A stretch of 64,000 bases of DNA from Rubricoccus sp038746605. Lineage in GTDB: Bacteria > Bacteroidota > Rhodothermia > Rhodothermales > Rubricoccaceae. Of this stretch, positions 34,698 to 43,608 are shown one piece after another; position 1 is the first letter of the stretch, and the number at the start of each line of letters is the position of its first letter. Position numbers and translations under genes: made by a program. The notes beneath the pieces are model-generated. The model worked only from the letters and a program-made list of their open reading frames with translations. It searched no databases and had not been told where the DNA came from. Location of the stretch: NCBI GenBank assembly GCA_038746605.1, contig JBCDKM010000020.1:28092-92091 (forward strand), given 5' to 3'.

Positions 34698-35810
34698 GTG
34701 ACCCTCGGCATCCTCGGCGGTGGCCAGCTGGGCCGCATGAGCGCGCTCGCGGGGATCCGCATGGGCGTCCGCGTAAGGCTGTTGTCTCCCAACGTCTCCG
34801 GCCCTAGCGTGCCGTTCGCCGATACGACCGTCGCGGACTGGACCGACCCTGCCATTCTCCGCGCCTGGGCCGCCGACTGCGACGCAGTGACCGTCGAGAG
34901 CGAGTGGGCGCCCGCCGACCGGCTGGCGGCCGTGTGGGACGGGCCGATCCGTCCGCGCCCCGCCACGCTGGAGATCATCCGCCACAAAGGCCGCCAGAAC
35001 GACGCCCTCGCCGAGGCGGGCCTCCCGCTGCCCCGGTTCGCGCGATGCGCCACGCTGGACGAGGCGCGAGACGCCGCGGAGGCGTTCGGCTACCCCGTCC
35101 TCGCGAAGCGCTACGAGGGCTCCTACGACGGCTACGGCAACGCGACGTGTCGCTCTCCCGAGGATCTCGCGCAAGCCTGGGACGGCCTCTTCGCAGACGA
35201 CGGGATGCTCGTGGAGGCGTTCGTGGACTTCGCGGGTGAGGTCTCGGCGCTCGTCGCGCGGCGCGAGGGCGGCGAGACGGCCGTCTACCCCATCGTGGCG
35301 ACGGAGCACCGCGAGCACCAGCTCTACGCGGCCTGGATGCCCGCCGGGCTCTCAGACGCCATCGAGGCAGAAGCGCAGCGTGTGGCAGGCGCGGCCATCG
35401 CAGCGGTCGAGGGGATCGGGCTGCTGGCGGTGGAGATGTTCGTCACGCGCGACGGGCGGGTGCTGGTCAACGAGATCGCGCCGAGGCCGCACAACACGGG
35501 GCACCTCACCATCGAGGCGTGCCACACGAGCCAGTTCGACAACCACGTCCGTGCCGCGCTGAACCTACCGCTCGGGGATCCGTCGCTTCAGGTGCCCGCG
35601 GCGTGCATGGTCAACGTGGTGGGCTCGCGCGAGGGCCCCGTCTCGCCCCGTCTCGGCGACGCGCTGGCCGTCCCTGGCGCGGCGGTTCATCTCTACGAGA
35701 AGGCGGAGTCGCGCCCGAGGCGCAAGCTGGGCCACGTGACCGTTACGGCTGCCTCTGCTGAGGAAGCCCGACAGTCTGCCGAGGCGGGGGTGGCGGCGCT
35801 GGAGCTTTGA
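34698..35810 (+). CDS. purK: 5-(carboxyamino)imidazole ribonucleotide synthase
   Basis: PurK carboxylates aminoimidazole ribonucleotide with ATP and bicarbonate in purine synthesis. The 370-residue ATP-grasp protein opens with LGILGGGQLGRMSALAG and has VLAKRYEGSYDGYGNATC and VNEIAPRPHNTGHLTIEAC, all family signatures. The start is the GTG at 34698, just after the heptanucleotide array. No purE lies beside it in the window. It ends one base before the convergent VapC gene. Confidence 0.96.
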   Translation: MTLGILGGGQLGRMSALAGIRMGVRVRLLSPNVSGPSVPFADTTVADWTDPAILRAWAADCDAVTVESEWAPADRLAAVWDGPIRPRPATLEIIRHKGRQNDALAEAGLPLPRFARCATLDEARDAAEAFGYPVLAKRYEGSYDGYGNATCRSPEDLAQAWDGLFADDGMLVEAFVDFAGEVSALVARREGGETAVYPIVATEHREHQLYAAWMPAGLSDAIEAEAQRVAGAAIAAVEGIGLLAVEMFVTRDGRVLVNEIAPRPHNTGHLTIEACHTSQFDNHVRAALNLPLGDPSLQVPAACMVNVVGSREGPVSPRLGDALAVPGAAVHLYEKAESRPRRKLGHVTVTAASAEEARQSAEAGVAALEL

Positions 35811-35811
35811 A

Positions 35812-36267
35812 TCAGAGCGTCGCGAGGTCGAAGGCAGCGTCGAACGGGTCGGTGAAGGTGATACCTTCCACCGTAGATCCGGCGGCGAAGTCCTCGCTGA
35901 GCACGACAGGGATCTGATTTAGCCGGGCGACGGCCCAGATTTGCGCGTCGAAGTACGAAAACGAGTGATCGCGTACGCCCCGGACGGCCTCCAACACGAC
36001 GGCCGGTGTCAGCGCGAGGACTGGAAACGCCCGCTCGTAGAGTTCGATCTGGCGGTGGGCCTCGTCTGGGGTGAGTGGCGGCGCCAACTTGCCCAGCGCG
36101 ACTCGTGCGAACTCTGCGAGAGCCTGTGCCGGGAGAGCCGCGAGAGGTCCGCTGGGTCCTGCCGTGCCGACGCGTGCGATCAAGTCCAACGCCCGAGTTT
36201 GCTTCGTCGGTTCGCTCGCATCAAGTGCGTAAACGAGGACGTTGGTGTCGAGGAGGTAACGCGTCAC
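35812..36267 (-). CDS. vapC: VapC-like PIN-domain toxin
   Basis: This 151-residue PIN protein has acidic residues at expected positions: YLLDTNVLVYALD at the N-terminus, the E in QALAEFARV, HSFSYFDAQIWAVARL and LSEDFAAGSTVEGI near the end. VapC proteins cut RNA when free of antitoxin. It follows the antitoxin gene by one base. Unlike the pair at 13053, the gene order here is the usual antitoxin-toxin one. Confidence 0.9.
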   Translation of the reverse strand: MTRYLLDTNVLVYALDASEPTKQTRALDLIARVGTAGPSGPLAALPAQALAEFARVALGKLAPPLTPDEAHRQIELYERAFPVLALTPAVVLEAVRGVRDHSFSYFDAQIWAVARLNQIPVVLSEDFAAGSTVEGITFTDPFDAAFDLATL

Positions 36268-36268
36268 C

Positions 36269-36529
36269 TCAGGCGCGGTCGTGGAGCGTGTCCCGATCTA
36301 TCGGGCCGTCGAGGCGGCGACCTTTGGCGAGTTGGCGCGTGTGGTCTAGAAGCTTGGCCAGATCGGAGTCTGGACGTGAGGGGATGTTCTCGGAGAGGGC
36401 TGCATCGAGCGCACGTCGGACGATCTCAGACTCGGAGATTCCGAGTGCCCGGCTGCGCCGTTTCAGTTCGCGATTGTGCTCGGCTGTCAGGCTGAGTTGC
36501 TTGCGGACAAGTCGGGAGGTGGTAGCCAT
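36269..36529 (-). CDS. vapB: VapB-like ribbon-helix-helix antitoxin
   Basis: This 86-residue protein begins with KQLSLTAEHNRELKRRSRAL followed by GISESEIVRRALDAAL, a ribbon-helix-helix fold that binds operator DNA as a dimer. Its C-terminal tail is acidic and probably wraps the toxin. The ATG at 36529 (MATTSRLVRK) is chosen over a longer frame from 36577. The pair is inserted between purK and ubiB, both core genes. Confidence 0.88.
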   Translation of the reverse strand: MATTSRLVRKQLSLTAEHNRELKRRSRALGISESEIVRRALDAALSENIPSRPDSDLAKLLDHTRQLAKGRRLDGPIDRDTLHDRA

Positions 36530-36587
36530 CGGATCGAGAGTCGAACGGACGCAAGTTACACCTATGGTGTACCTCACCTCTCGTACT

Positions 36588-36607
36588 CCGCCTCGGTACC
36601 GAGGCGG
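36588..36607. repeat. Palindromic repeat, short form, TA centre
   Basis: A perfect core lies upstream of vapB and seven bases before the stop codon of the downstream-facing ubiB-like gene. Confidence 0.9.
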
Positions 36608-36613
36608 GCAGGC

Positions 36614-38800
36614 TCAGCCCTTCCGAAGCGATAGACCGCCCGCCACAAGGAACAGAGGCACCCAGAGCCACCACACGTTCACCGCCGGGCTCATCAGGTC
36701 CAGCGTAGCTGCCAGTGTGCCGGAGATGAACAGCGACCCCGAAAGGAGCGCCGTTCGCAGCCCGGCCAGCGGGCTCGCACTCGGCTGCCGGATGCGCGAT
36801 TCCAGGAACCGCATCCCCTCCGCCGCGAGGCTGGGACTCTTGATGAGCAAGTCGACCAACTCCGGTGCGTTGCGGAAGCTTTCCTTGACGAGCGTGACCG
36901 GGTTGAACTGCCGCCGGAACAGCCGCGAGACGTGCTTCTGGCTCACGTCCGCCACGTCCAGCCCTGGAATCAGCGCATTGCCGACGCCCTCGAACGTCAC
37001 GAGTGCCTTCGTCATCAGTACCAGCTCGATGGGGAAGTACATCCGGTACTGCCCGCCCAGGCTCACGCTCTCCATGATGAGCTGCGCGATGGAGAACTCG
37101 CCGTACTTGCTCGCTCGGTAGAAGCGGCGGCAGATCTCCGCCACGGCCCGCTGGAAGCCGTGCGTGTCGCTCTTCGGCCCCGCCTCGGCAACACTCGTGA
37201 GGTAGCGCGCGGCGTTGTCCGCGTCGCCGGTGACGAGCGAGAAGTAGTAGTACATCAGCGTCCGCCGCAGCTCCCCATCGAAGTAGCCGACCATGCCGAG
37301 GTCGATGAAGCCGATCTTGGGCTCCGTCTTGCCGGTCTCGGGGTCCGGCTCGGTGTCCAGCAGGAAGAGGTTGCCGGGGTGGAGGTCGGCGTGGAAGAAG
37401 CCGTCCTGGTAGAGCATGCGGATGATGCTTCTCGCGCCGAGGTCGACGATCTCCTCTCGAACGCCCAGCGGCAGCCGCCGCGCCTCGGGCACGTCCGGGC
37501 GCAGCCCTGCGAACATCTCCATCGTCATCACGAGGCGGGAGGAGAGGTCGCGGTAGATCCGGGGGAAGCGGATCTGCGGCATGTCCGCGAAGTTGAGCGC
37601 GAGCTGCTCGGAGTTCTCGGCCTCGCGCCGGAGGTCGACCTCGCGGAGGGTGTATTCCGCGAACTCATCCAGGATGCGCTTGGGCTGGTAGCGCGAGAAA
37701 AAGATCTGCAGGAAGCGCCCGAAGAAGCCGAGCAACCGCGCGTCCCGCTTGAGGATGACGTAGATGTGCGGCTTGACCACTTTCAGGATGACATCCTCCG
37801 CCTCGGGACGGTCCTCGGTGGGGCGTGTCCTCGCGCGATGGATCTGCCCGATGCTGGCGCTGCCGAGCGGCTTCGGGTCGATCCACTCGAACATGTCGTC
37901 CACGGGCCGTCCGAGCCCCTTCGCGACGCGCTCCAGGTACTCCGGGAAGGGCATCACCGGGAGCTTGTCCAGCAGGTTTTTCAGTTCCTCGGTGATGAAC
38001 GCGGGGATGATGTCCTCGCGAAGGGCCAGCACCTGTCCCAGCTTGATGTATGTGGGGCCCAACAGCTCCAGCCTCCGCCGAAGCTGCACTTCGAGGGGCT
38101 TGTTCCTCAGATCGCGCTTGGTGAACGGCTTCACGAAGAAGGCCGCCACCTTGATCAGGAACAGCGGGAAGCCCTTGACGAAGGGGAACTGCTCACGGTC
38201 TCGCGCGACGGCTACCGCGCTCCCGTACACCAGCCCGACGGCGTGGCGCAGGATGGTGAAGTAGCGCCGCACGAGCGACGGCGGCGGGCCGATCTCCATC
38301 AACTCGAACCCCGCTTCCTGCATCACGAGCGTCCCCTCGTCTACGGTCTCAGCAGGCTGGCGGCGCCTGCGGCGGAGCTTGCGAAGCTCGCGAATGATGG
38401 CGCGCTCGCTCTCGGCCGGGTTCACGCGCTCGATCCTCTCCACGAGCGAGACGGAACGGACGGGTCCCGGCGCGGCCTGCGCGCGGACGGTCGCGGGCTC
38501 GGAGGCCAGAGTGGGGCGGTCCTCGGCGCGCTCGCGGGCGTCCTCGGTCAGCGTCTCGCCCTCCGCGTCGGTCGGGGGCTCTGCGGAGGCGGGCGGTTCC
38601 GTGGGAGTATCCGCCTCGGGAGGTTCGGGGAGGGGAGCGGGAGGGACCGCCCCCGGCTCGGCCTCCGAGAAGGGGACGGGCTCGGTCTCGTGCGGCTGAG
38701 CGCCATCCCCGCCGAGGTCTCTGTCACGCACGTCCGTCGCCCCTTGCGGAGCGGTCGGGTCTGGCGGTCCGCCAGTCGGTCGGGAAGGCGTCACGGCCAT
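36614..38800 (-). CDS. AarF/UbiB-family atypical kinase
   Basis: This 728-residue protein is a UbiB-like kinase/ATPase involved in quinone or isoprenoid lipid metabolism. The N-terminal ~165 residues are low-complexity Pro/Glu/Ala. The domain shows LGPTYIKLGQVLALRED (the KxGQ motif), GSASIGQIHRA in place of the glycine-rich loop, and DGFFHADLHPGNLF as catalytic loop. Two C-terminal membrane helices end in SLRKG. The ATG at 38800 follows a short alternative start at 38815. With Bacteroidota using menaquinone, the natural role is likely lipid rather than ubiquinone synthesis. Confidence 0.92.
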   Translation of the reverse strand: MAVTPSRPTGGPPDPTAPQGATDVRDRDLGGDGAQPHETEPVPFSEAEPGAVPPAPLPEPPEADTPTEPPASAEPPTDAEGETLTEDARERAEDRPTLASEPATVRAQAAPGPVRSVSLVERIERVNPAESERAIIRELRKLRRRRRQPAETVDEGTLVMQEAGFELMEIGPPPSLVRRYFTILRHAVGLVYGSAVAVARDREQFPFVKGFPLFLIKVAAFFVKPFTKRDLRNKPLEVQLRRRLELLGPTYIKLGQVLALREDIIPAFITEELKNLLDKLPVMPFPEYLERVAKGLGRPVDDMFEWIDPKPLGSASIGQIHRARTRPTEDRPEAEDVILKVVKPHIYVILKRDARLLGFFGRFLQIFFSRYQPKRILDEFAEYTLREVDLRREAENSEQLALNFADMPQIRFPRIYRDLSSRLVMTMEMFAGLRPDVPEARRLPLGVREEIVDLGARSIIRMLYQDGFFHADLHPGNLFLLDTEPDPETGKTEPKIGFIDLGMVGYFDGELRRTLMYYYFSLVTGDADNAARYLTSVAEAGPKSDTHGFQRAVAEICRRFYRASKYGEFSIAQLIMESVSLGGQYRMYFPIELVLMTKALVTFEGVGNALIPGLDVADVSQKHVSRLFRRQFNPVTLVKESFRNAPELVDLLIKSPSLAAEGMRFLESRIRQPSASPLAGLRTALLSGSLFISGTLAATLDLMSPAVNVWWLWVPLFLVAGGLSLRKG

Positions 38801-38863
38801 GGCACAGTGTACCAACGGCTCGTGCCTGGGATTCCACGTACCGCCGCGAGACGGTCAGGCCCT

Positions 38864-39277
38864 CTACATGGGGCGCGGCGGCAGTTCCTTCACGTACCGA
38901 CCTGTCCACTCTTCCTCTTCGGGACCATCGCACCACGACCACGTTCCTTCGAACGTGCGTCCGTCGTCCATGAAGCGGAAGGTGAACGACCCATAGTAGG
39001 TGTCGCCGTCCTCGTCGGGCTCGCAGGGGCCTTCGCGGCCGGGTTCCCACCACAGACCCGTCAGGCGGAAGGCGCGATAGCGACCGTACAACTGAGCCTG
39101 GTTGTCCTCGTCGCCGGTGTACAGGCCGGTCACGTTGCCGTCTTCATCCGGCGGCGTGAGCGCGAGGGGGCCGAAGGTGGTCTGGTAGACCCCGGCAGGC
39201 CGCAGGTAGTCCACCGGAGCCGGTGACGAACAGGAGGCGAGGGAAACGGCGAGGCCGAGGAGCGCGAGGCGGTACAT
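38864..39277 (-). CDS. Small lipoprotein of unknown function
   Basis: This 137-residue lipoprotein has a signal sequence ending in LGLAVSLASCSS, with the cysteine as lipidation site. The mature part is rich in Trp and Tyr and acidic residues (LTGLWWEPGREG, TFEGTWSWCDGPEE), possibly a small beta-barrel of lipocalin style. The ATG at 39277 is chosen over a TTG at 39286. No family was recognised. It lies upstream of ubiB on the same strand. Confidence 0.8.
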   Translation of the reverse strand: MYRLALLGLAVSLASCSSPAPVDYLRPAGVYQTTFGPLALTPPDEDGNVTGLYTGDEDNQAQLYGRYRAFRLTGLWWEPGREGPCEPDEDGDTYYGSFTFRFMDDGRTFEGTWSWCDGPEEEEWTGRYVKELPPRPM

Positions 39278-39344
39278 GGCAGACAAGGAAGGAACCCGAG
39301 TCTGCCGAGTACCGCCCGCTCGCGCCTCCCCAAACCTTCGGGGG

Positions 39345-40895
39345 CTACCGGTTGCGGCCGAACTTCTCGTGGCTGCTCACCCAGTCGTTGGACGAGATCG
39401 CCGAGGCGAGGCTGATCTCGCCCGCCAGCACTACGCCCGCGATGATCTCAGCCAGTTTGCGGACCTTGTCGCGCCCGTAGCAGCCCATCATCTCCAGGCT
39501 CTCGCGTTGCGTCGCCAGGCCCGTCCCGCCGCCGTACGTCGCGACGATCAGGCTCGGGATGGTGATGGACATGAAGAGATCGTCGTCGTCGGTGTGCTCG
39601 GCGTAGAGGATGGCCGCGCTGGACTCGGAGACGTTCGCCACGTCCTGGCCCGTCGCGATGAACATGGCCGTGATGCCGTTGGGCGAGTGGAGACCGTTGT
39701 TGTTCGCGCCGGAGAGCACCGAGCCGATGCCCGCCGCCACGCTCCAGTGGTACGCCAGCCCCTTCGGCTCCACGCGCATGTGATTGCGCAGCACATCGCC
39801 CTTGATGACGCACTCTGCGGTGACGCGCTTGCCACGCGTACGCATGATGTTCACCATGGACGCTTTCTTGTCCGTCGCGAAGTTGGACTCCAGGTAGAAG
39901 CGGCGGATGCCCGGTGCGTTCTCCAGAATCCAGGAGCATGCCGCGAAGGTGGCGCGGCCCACCATGTTTTGCCCGGCTGCGTCGCCCGTGTGGAAGTTGA
40001 AGCGGCAGAACGCGAAGTGGTTCGAGAGGTACGTGTCGATGTACTGCAGCTTGCCGACACTCGTGGTGCTCTCCGCGTGCTGCGCGATGGTCTCGAAGTG
40101 ATCGTCCAGCCAGGTGCGGAAGTCGCGGGCGCCGCGGGCGTTCTCGAAGATGAAAACGGGAGCGCGCTGCATGGAATCGTCCGAGACAGTGCAGGTGACG
40201 CCGCCGGAGAGGTTGAGCACCTTCATCCCACGGTTGTAGCTCGCCACGAGGGTGCCCTCGGTGGTCGCCATGGGGATGTAGAACTCGCCCTGGGCGTACT
40301 CGCCCTTGACGTGGAGCGGCCCCGCGATGCCGAGCGGGATCTGCGCGACACCCGTGAATGCCTCCACATTCCCGTTGAGCGTGCCGGGGTCGATGGAGTA
40401 GCCACTGATGTGCGTCAGCGTCGCACCGGTCTTCTCCTCCACGAACTGACGGCGCACATCGGCTGCCTCGCGCGTGTAGTCGTCGGACGTATCGCGCGGG
40501 ACCTTCTTGTCCTCCTGCGCAGGGCGCTCGGCACGAACCGAGTCCTTGACCTTGAACTTGAGGTTGCCCATCCCCTCGATCTCGAACTCCAGCCTGACCT
40601 CGTGGACACCCTCGTCTACCTCGACGCCCTGGGCCTGGACGTGCACCACCTGGCGCAGGGGAAACTCGATGGGACTGGAGGACGAAACGTCGGAGGCCGC
40701 GAGGTTCGGTCCGTTCTCGACGGAGAGCGTGATGTGCTCCGCAGGCACCTCGTGCCCACCGATGGTGACGCGGCGCAGACCCGTCAGCTTCGCATCGACG
40801 AGGCGGTTCTTGAGAGAGAACTGGGCACCGCTGTCCGTGGGGGTGAGGCTGCCGTTGGTGTAGAGTTGGCGGAGGACGAGGGAGGGGATTTTCAT
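39345..40895 (-). CDS. Hydroxymethylglutaryl-CoA reductase, class I type, with N-terminal extension
   Basis: This enzyme reduces HMG-CoA to mevalonate with NADPH for isoprenoids. The 516-residue protein has a catalytic core in the last ~400 residues: TTEGTLVASYNRG with the catalytic Glu (about 212), SNFATDKKAS with the catalytic Lys, DAAGQNM with the Asp, and WVSSHEKFG near the C-terminus with the His. NAD(P)-site residues occur in GTGLATQRE. The first ~130 residues (PSLVLRQLYTNGSLTPTDSG onward) form an extra beta-rich domain I do not recognise. The TDKK pattern fits the class I (archaeal/eukaryotic) lineage, suggesting old transfer. Confidence 0.93.
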   Translation of the reverse strand: MKIPSLVLRQLYTNGSLTPTDSGAQFSLKNRLVDAKLTGLRRVTIGGHEVPAEHITLSVENGPNLAASDVSSSSPIEFPLRQVVHVQAQGVEVDEGVHEVRLEFEIEGMGNLKFKVKDSVRAERPAQEDKKVPRDTSDDYTREAADVRRQFVEEKTGATLTHISGYSIDPGTLNGNVEAFTGVAQIPLGIAGPLHVKGEYAQGEFYIPMATTEGTLVASYNRGMKVLNLSGGVTCTVSDDSMQRAPVFIFENARGARDFRTWLDDHFETIAQHAESTTSVGKLQYIDTYLSNHFAFCRFNFHTGDAAGQNMVGRATFAACSWILENAPGIRRFYLESNFATDKKASMVNIMRTRGKRVTAECVIKGDVLRNHMRVEPKGLAYHWSVAAGIGSVLSGANNNGLHSPNGITAMFIATGQDVANVSESSAAILYAEHTDDDDLFMSITIPSLIVATYGGGTGLATQRESLEMMGCYGRDKVRKLAEIIAGVVLAGEISLASAISSNDWVSSHEKFGRNR

Positions 40896-40960
40896 GCGAG
40901 GAGCAGGGAGAGGACGGGCGTAACGTACGGAGAACGCTCAGCCTGTCTCCAGGCTCCGCG

Positions 40961-42493
40961 CTATCGCACGATGGTCACAGATCGCGCGACTGTGCCCGCC
41001 TCGGTCGCGAGGCGGACGTGGTAGGCGCCGGGTGCCCACTCGCTCACGTCCAGCGTTATCTCTCCCCGTGTCTCGGCGCGATGGACCTCCCGGCCGAGCG
41101 CGTCCACGACGGTCAGCGTTCCGCCCGCGCCGGTCCCGAGGCGGAGGGTGCTGCGTGCGGGGTTCGGGCTCGAGGTCAGCGCGAGGACCTCGCCGGGTGC
41201 CTCCTCGTTCGCAACGACCGTCGCGGAGAGCAGCAGGTAGGCGCGACCCGCGTCGGACTGGCCGTCGACGTCCTCGCCCGGCGCGCCGACGATCTGGTCC
41301 GCCGTGTTGTCGTCGTCGATCTCACCCGCCAGCGCGACGGCATGCCCGAAGTGTCCTCCTTCAACGGGGTTGGGACTCGTCAGTGAGTACAGCAGGTCCC
41401 CGTCGTCTCCTGTGAAGAGAAACACCCGCCCCGCCTCTGGCGTCGCGCCCCGTGGGGCGAGGTGCGCTCCCACAATCAGATCGCCTGCGCCCTCTTCATC
41501 CACATTGCCTGCCCCACTGACCGCGAACCCGAATCCATCCCCCGGTCCGTCCGGGGACACGAGCGACACCAGGAGCCCCCCGTCAGAGCCAGCGTAAACG
41601 AACACGCCGTCCTCTGACCCGATGACGACATCCGCCATCGACATGTTGTCTCGGTCTCCGATCACATCCAAGGACTGCCCAAACCGGGCGACGCCGTCCG
41701 GAGCCCTGTAGACCGTCAGAGACCGCGCGTCGGTGGTTTGCGTGACCGTGCCCGCGCCATTGAGCGGAGAGCCCACGACGTATCCCGAGAGTGTGTTCGC
41801 ATCGAAGTCGCCTCCTCCGACGCTGGTCCCGAGGCGCCTACCGCTGCCACCAGCATAGGTGACCGCGAGCACGCTCGCGCTGGCGCCATTGAAGACGTAG
41901 GCCGCTCCTGCATCGACGCCTCTCGGATTGTCCTGGAACCCCTGACTGCCCGGTGCTCCCACTATGTGGTCGTTAGTGCCATCTCCGTTCTGGTCGCCGA
42001 CGCGGGCGACATCGTACCCCAACTGCGCGTCCTCCCAGAGGTCCAAGGCAGAGAAGGTGCGAATCACAGCCCCGTTGGATCCTGAGAGCACATAGGCCTT
42101 GCCCGCTCGCGCGAGTCCGCCGTCCGATTCTCCCGGGGCTCCTACAAGGACGTCCGGGGTGCCGTCGCTGTTGAGATCGCCAGCGGCATCAACGGCGAAG
42201 CCGAAGGCTCCGTCTGCGATCGGAGTGGGGCTGGTGAGGGTTCGGATGGAGGCCTGCGTTGCGCCGGACATGATGTAGACACGCCCCGCACCGACGACCG
42301 CATCGTGGCTTTCGCCCGGCGCGCCGACCAGAACATCCCGCACACCATCGCCGTCGACATCGCCGATGCCGGCCACCGAATAGCCAAAGGCCCCCCCTGC
42401 TTCGGGGGAAGGGGAGGTGAGAGCCGTCTGAGCGCGAGGTGAGAGAGAGACACTCGCGAGTAGGGCGAGCGCGGCGGCGCGGAGTCCGGGCAT
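40961..42493 (-). CDS. Secreted FG-GAP repeat protein with T9SS tail
   Basis: This 510-residue secreted protein has a signal peptide and about seven FG-GAP/integrin-alpha-like repeats: VDGDGVRDVLVGAPG, LNSDGTPDVLVGAPG, QNGDGTNDHIVGAPG, and EIDDDNTADQIVGAPG are repeat cores with calcium-binding DxDxDG motifs. They should fold into a seven-bladed beta-propeller. The last ~85 residues are a type IX secretion sorting domain (SSPNPARSTLRL to ARSVTIVR). In that tail the codons for VRLATEAG overlap a palindrome copy (40996..41015). It is presumably cell-surface or released; a ligand cannot be named. Confidence 0.9.
   Translation of the reverse strand: MPGLRAAALALLASVSLSPRAQTALTSPSPEAGGAFGYSVAGIGDVDGDGVRDVLVGAPGESHDAVVGAGRVYIMSGATQASIRTLTSPTPIADGAFGFAVDAAGDLNSDGTPDVLVGAPGESDGGLARAGKAYVLSGSNGAVIRTFSALDLWEDAQLGYDVARVGDQNGDGTNDHIVGAPGSQGFQDNPRGVDAGAAYVFNGASASVLAVTYAGGSGRRLGTSVGGGDFDANTLSGYVVGSPLNGAGTVTQTTDARSLTVYRAPDGVARFGQSLDVIGDRDNMSMADVVIGSEDGVFVYAGSDGGLLVSLVSPDGPGDGFGFAVSGAGNVDEEGAGDLIVGAHLAPRGATPEAGRVFLFTGDDGDLLYSLTSPNPVEGGHFGHAVALAGEIDDDNTADQIVGAPGEDVDGQSDAGRAYLLLSATVVANEEAPGEVLALTSSPNPARSTLRLGTGAGGTLTVVDALGREVHRAETRGEITLDVSEWAPGAYHVRLATEAGTVARSVTIVR
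40996..41015. repeat. Palindromic repeat, degenerate centre, inside the FG-GAP protein tail
   Basis: CCGCCTCGGTCGCGAGGCGG is read in frame as RLATEAG on the minus strand, the same frame and nearly the same peptide as in rsmD. Confidence 0.75.
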
Positions 42494-42549
42494 GGAAGGG
42501 CGGTGGGAAACGGCCCGGAGGATAGATCAGGTCACAGCGCAGAATAGGG

Positions 42550-43014
42550 CTAGATCGCGATCCACATCACGAAGTGCGGCCCGATGGGTGGGAGATCGAA
42601 CTCCTCGCCGACGGTCTCCAGGCCCATCCGCTCGTAAAAGCCGAGCGCACCGCTCCGCGCGTTGCACCACAGGAAGCTGCCGCCGGACCTGCGGATGTGC
42701 GCGAAGCAGGCGAGAAGCAACTCGCGTCCCATCCCGGTGCCTCGTGCCGCCTCGCTCGTCGCCATGCCGCGAAGGCGGAACGCGGCGCCCTCGGCATAGG
42801 CCGCCTCGGGGATGCCGCCGAGGTGGGCAAGGGGCGGCGTCTCCGGGTAGACCGTCGCGATGCCGTGGATCTCTTCGCCGAGGAAGCCGCCCGCGTGGAA
42901 GGCGAGCTGGGCGTCGTCACCGGGATAGACGAGCGAGTCCGGTGGCTCGCCGGGACGGAGGATGGCTCCTCGTAGGGGGCGGACCGCAGCGGCGGGGACA
43001 GGGCGGACAGACAT
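42550..43014 (-). CDS. GNAT-family N-acetyltransferase
   Basis: This 154-residue protein has the GNAT acetyl-CoA site FRLRGMATSEAARGTGMGRE (the RGTGMG turn) and a late ARSGALGFYERMGLETVGEEF, which is motif B. The ATG at 43014 (MSVRPVPAAAV) removes an unlikely Cys-rich extension from 43116. The substrate is unknown. Confidence 0.9.
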   Translation of the reverse strand: MSVRPVPAAAVRPLRGAILRPGEPPDSLVYPGDDAQLAFHAGGFLGEEIHGIATVYPETPPLAHLGGIPEAAYAEGAAFRLRGMATSEAARGTGMGRELLLACFAHIRRSGGSFLWCNARSGALGFYERMGLETVGEEFDLPPIGPHFVMWIAI

Positions 43015-43130
43015 CGCGGGAGAGGGGAGGCCACGTGGAGGTGCGGCGAAAGCTAGGGGCGCGGGGGAGCCACGGGAACAGAGCTTGTTCAAACAAGTAA
43101 GTCGCGCCACCTCCACACTTCCCCCCTGCT

Positions 43131-43484
43131 ATGAGCCTCCGCGAGCACGTCGACACTCTCAACAACCGCATCCTCCAGGGCGACATCCTGGGCGCCTTCG
43201 AAGACTACTACGCTGATGACGTCGTGATGATCGACGCCGGGCAGCCGCCCCGCGAGGGCAAGGACGCCAACCGCGCCTACGAGGAGGCCTTCGTGCATGG
43301 ACTCACGGAGTTCCGAGGCGCCGAGGTCAAAGCGGTCGGTATCGACGAGGCGGCCGGAAAGGCGCTCGTCGAGTGGCACTTCGACTTCACGCACAAGGAC
43401 TTCGGCGACCAGAAATACGACCAGGTGGCGGCCCAGACCTGGAAGGACGGAAAAATCGTCGAGGAGCGGTTCTACAAGCTGTAG
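43131..43484 (+). CDS. SnoaL-like/NTF2-fold protein
   Basis: This 117-residue protein has the NTF2 cone fold: an N-terminal helix (LREHVDTLNNRILQGDILGA), FEDYYADDVVMIDAGQPP, then strands with VEWHFDFTHKDFGDQKYD and AQTWKDGKIVEERFYKL. Such small proteins are often isomerases or ligand holders. It stands alone between divergent and convergent neighbours; no substrate can be assigned. Confidence 0.85.
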   Translation: MSLREHVDTLNNRILQGDILGAFEDYYADDVVMIDAGQPPREGKDANRAYEEAFVHGLTEFRGAEVKAVGIDEAAGKALVEWHFDFTHKDFGDQKYDQVAAQTWKDGKIVEERFYKL

Positions 43485-43528
43485 CCGCTGGCGGGCCCTG
43501 CCCGCGCCACCACTCTCGACGACCGCGC

Positions 43529-43554
43529 CCGCCTCGGGGACTCTCCCGAGGCGG
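43529..43554. repeat. Palindromic repeat as a perfect hairpin after the NTF2-fold gene
   Basis: Arms CCGCCTCGGG and CCCGAGGCGG pair fully around a short GACTCT loop. It lies 44 bases past the stop codon and is the copy best suited to work as a terminator. Confidence 0.85.
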
Positions 43555-43608
43555 GCGTTGTGGTGTCAGGGCCCCTCGCTGGCCGCGCGAGGAGAACGGA
43601 TCAGAGGA

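Noticed and set aside
36588..36607. GGTACC centres as KpnI linker or assembly artefact
   Set aside because: The centre varies (TA, TG, CA, CG and long loops), copies lie in natural intergenic places, and flanks differ, so these are genomic repeats.
39276..41024. Long plus-strand frame opposite the HMG-CoA reductase gene
   Set aside because: It lacks any motif, and the minus strand carries all HMG-CoA reductase active-site residues.
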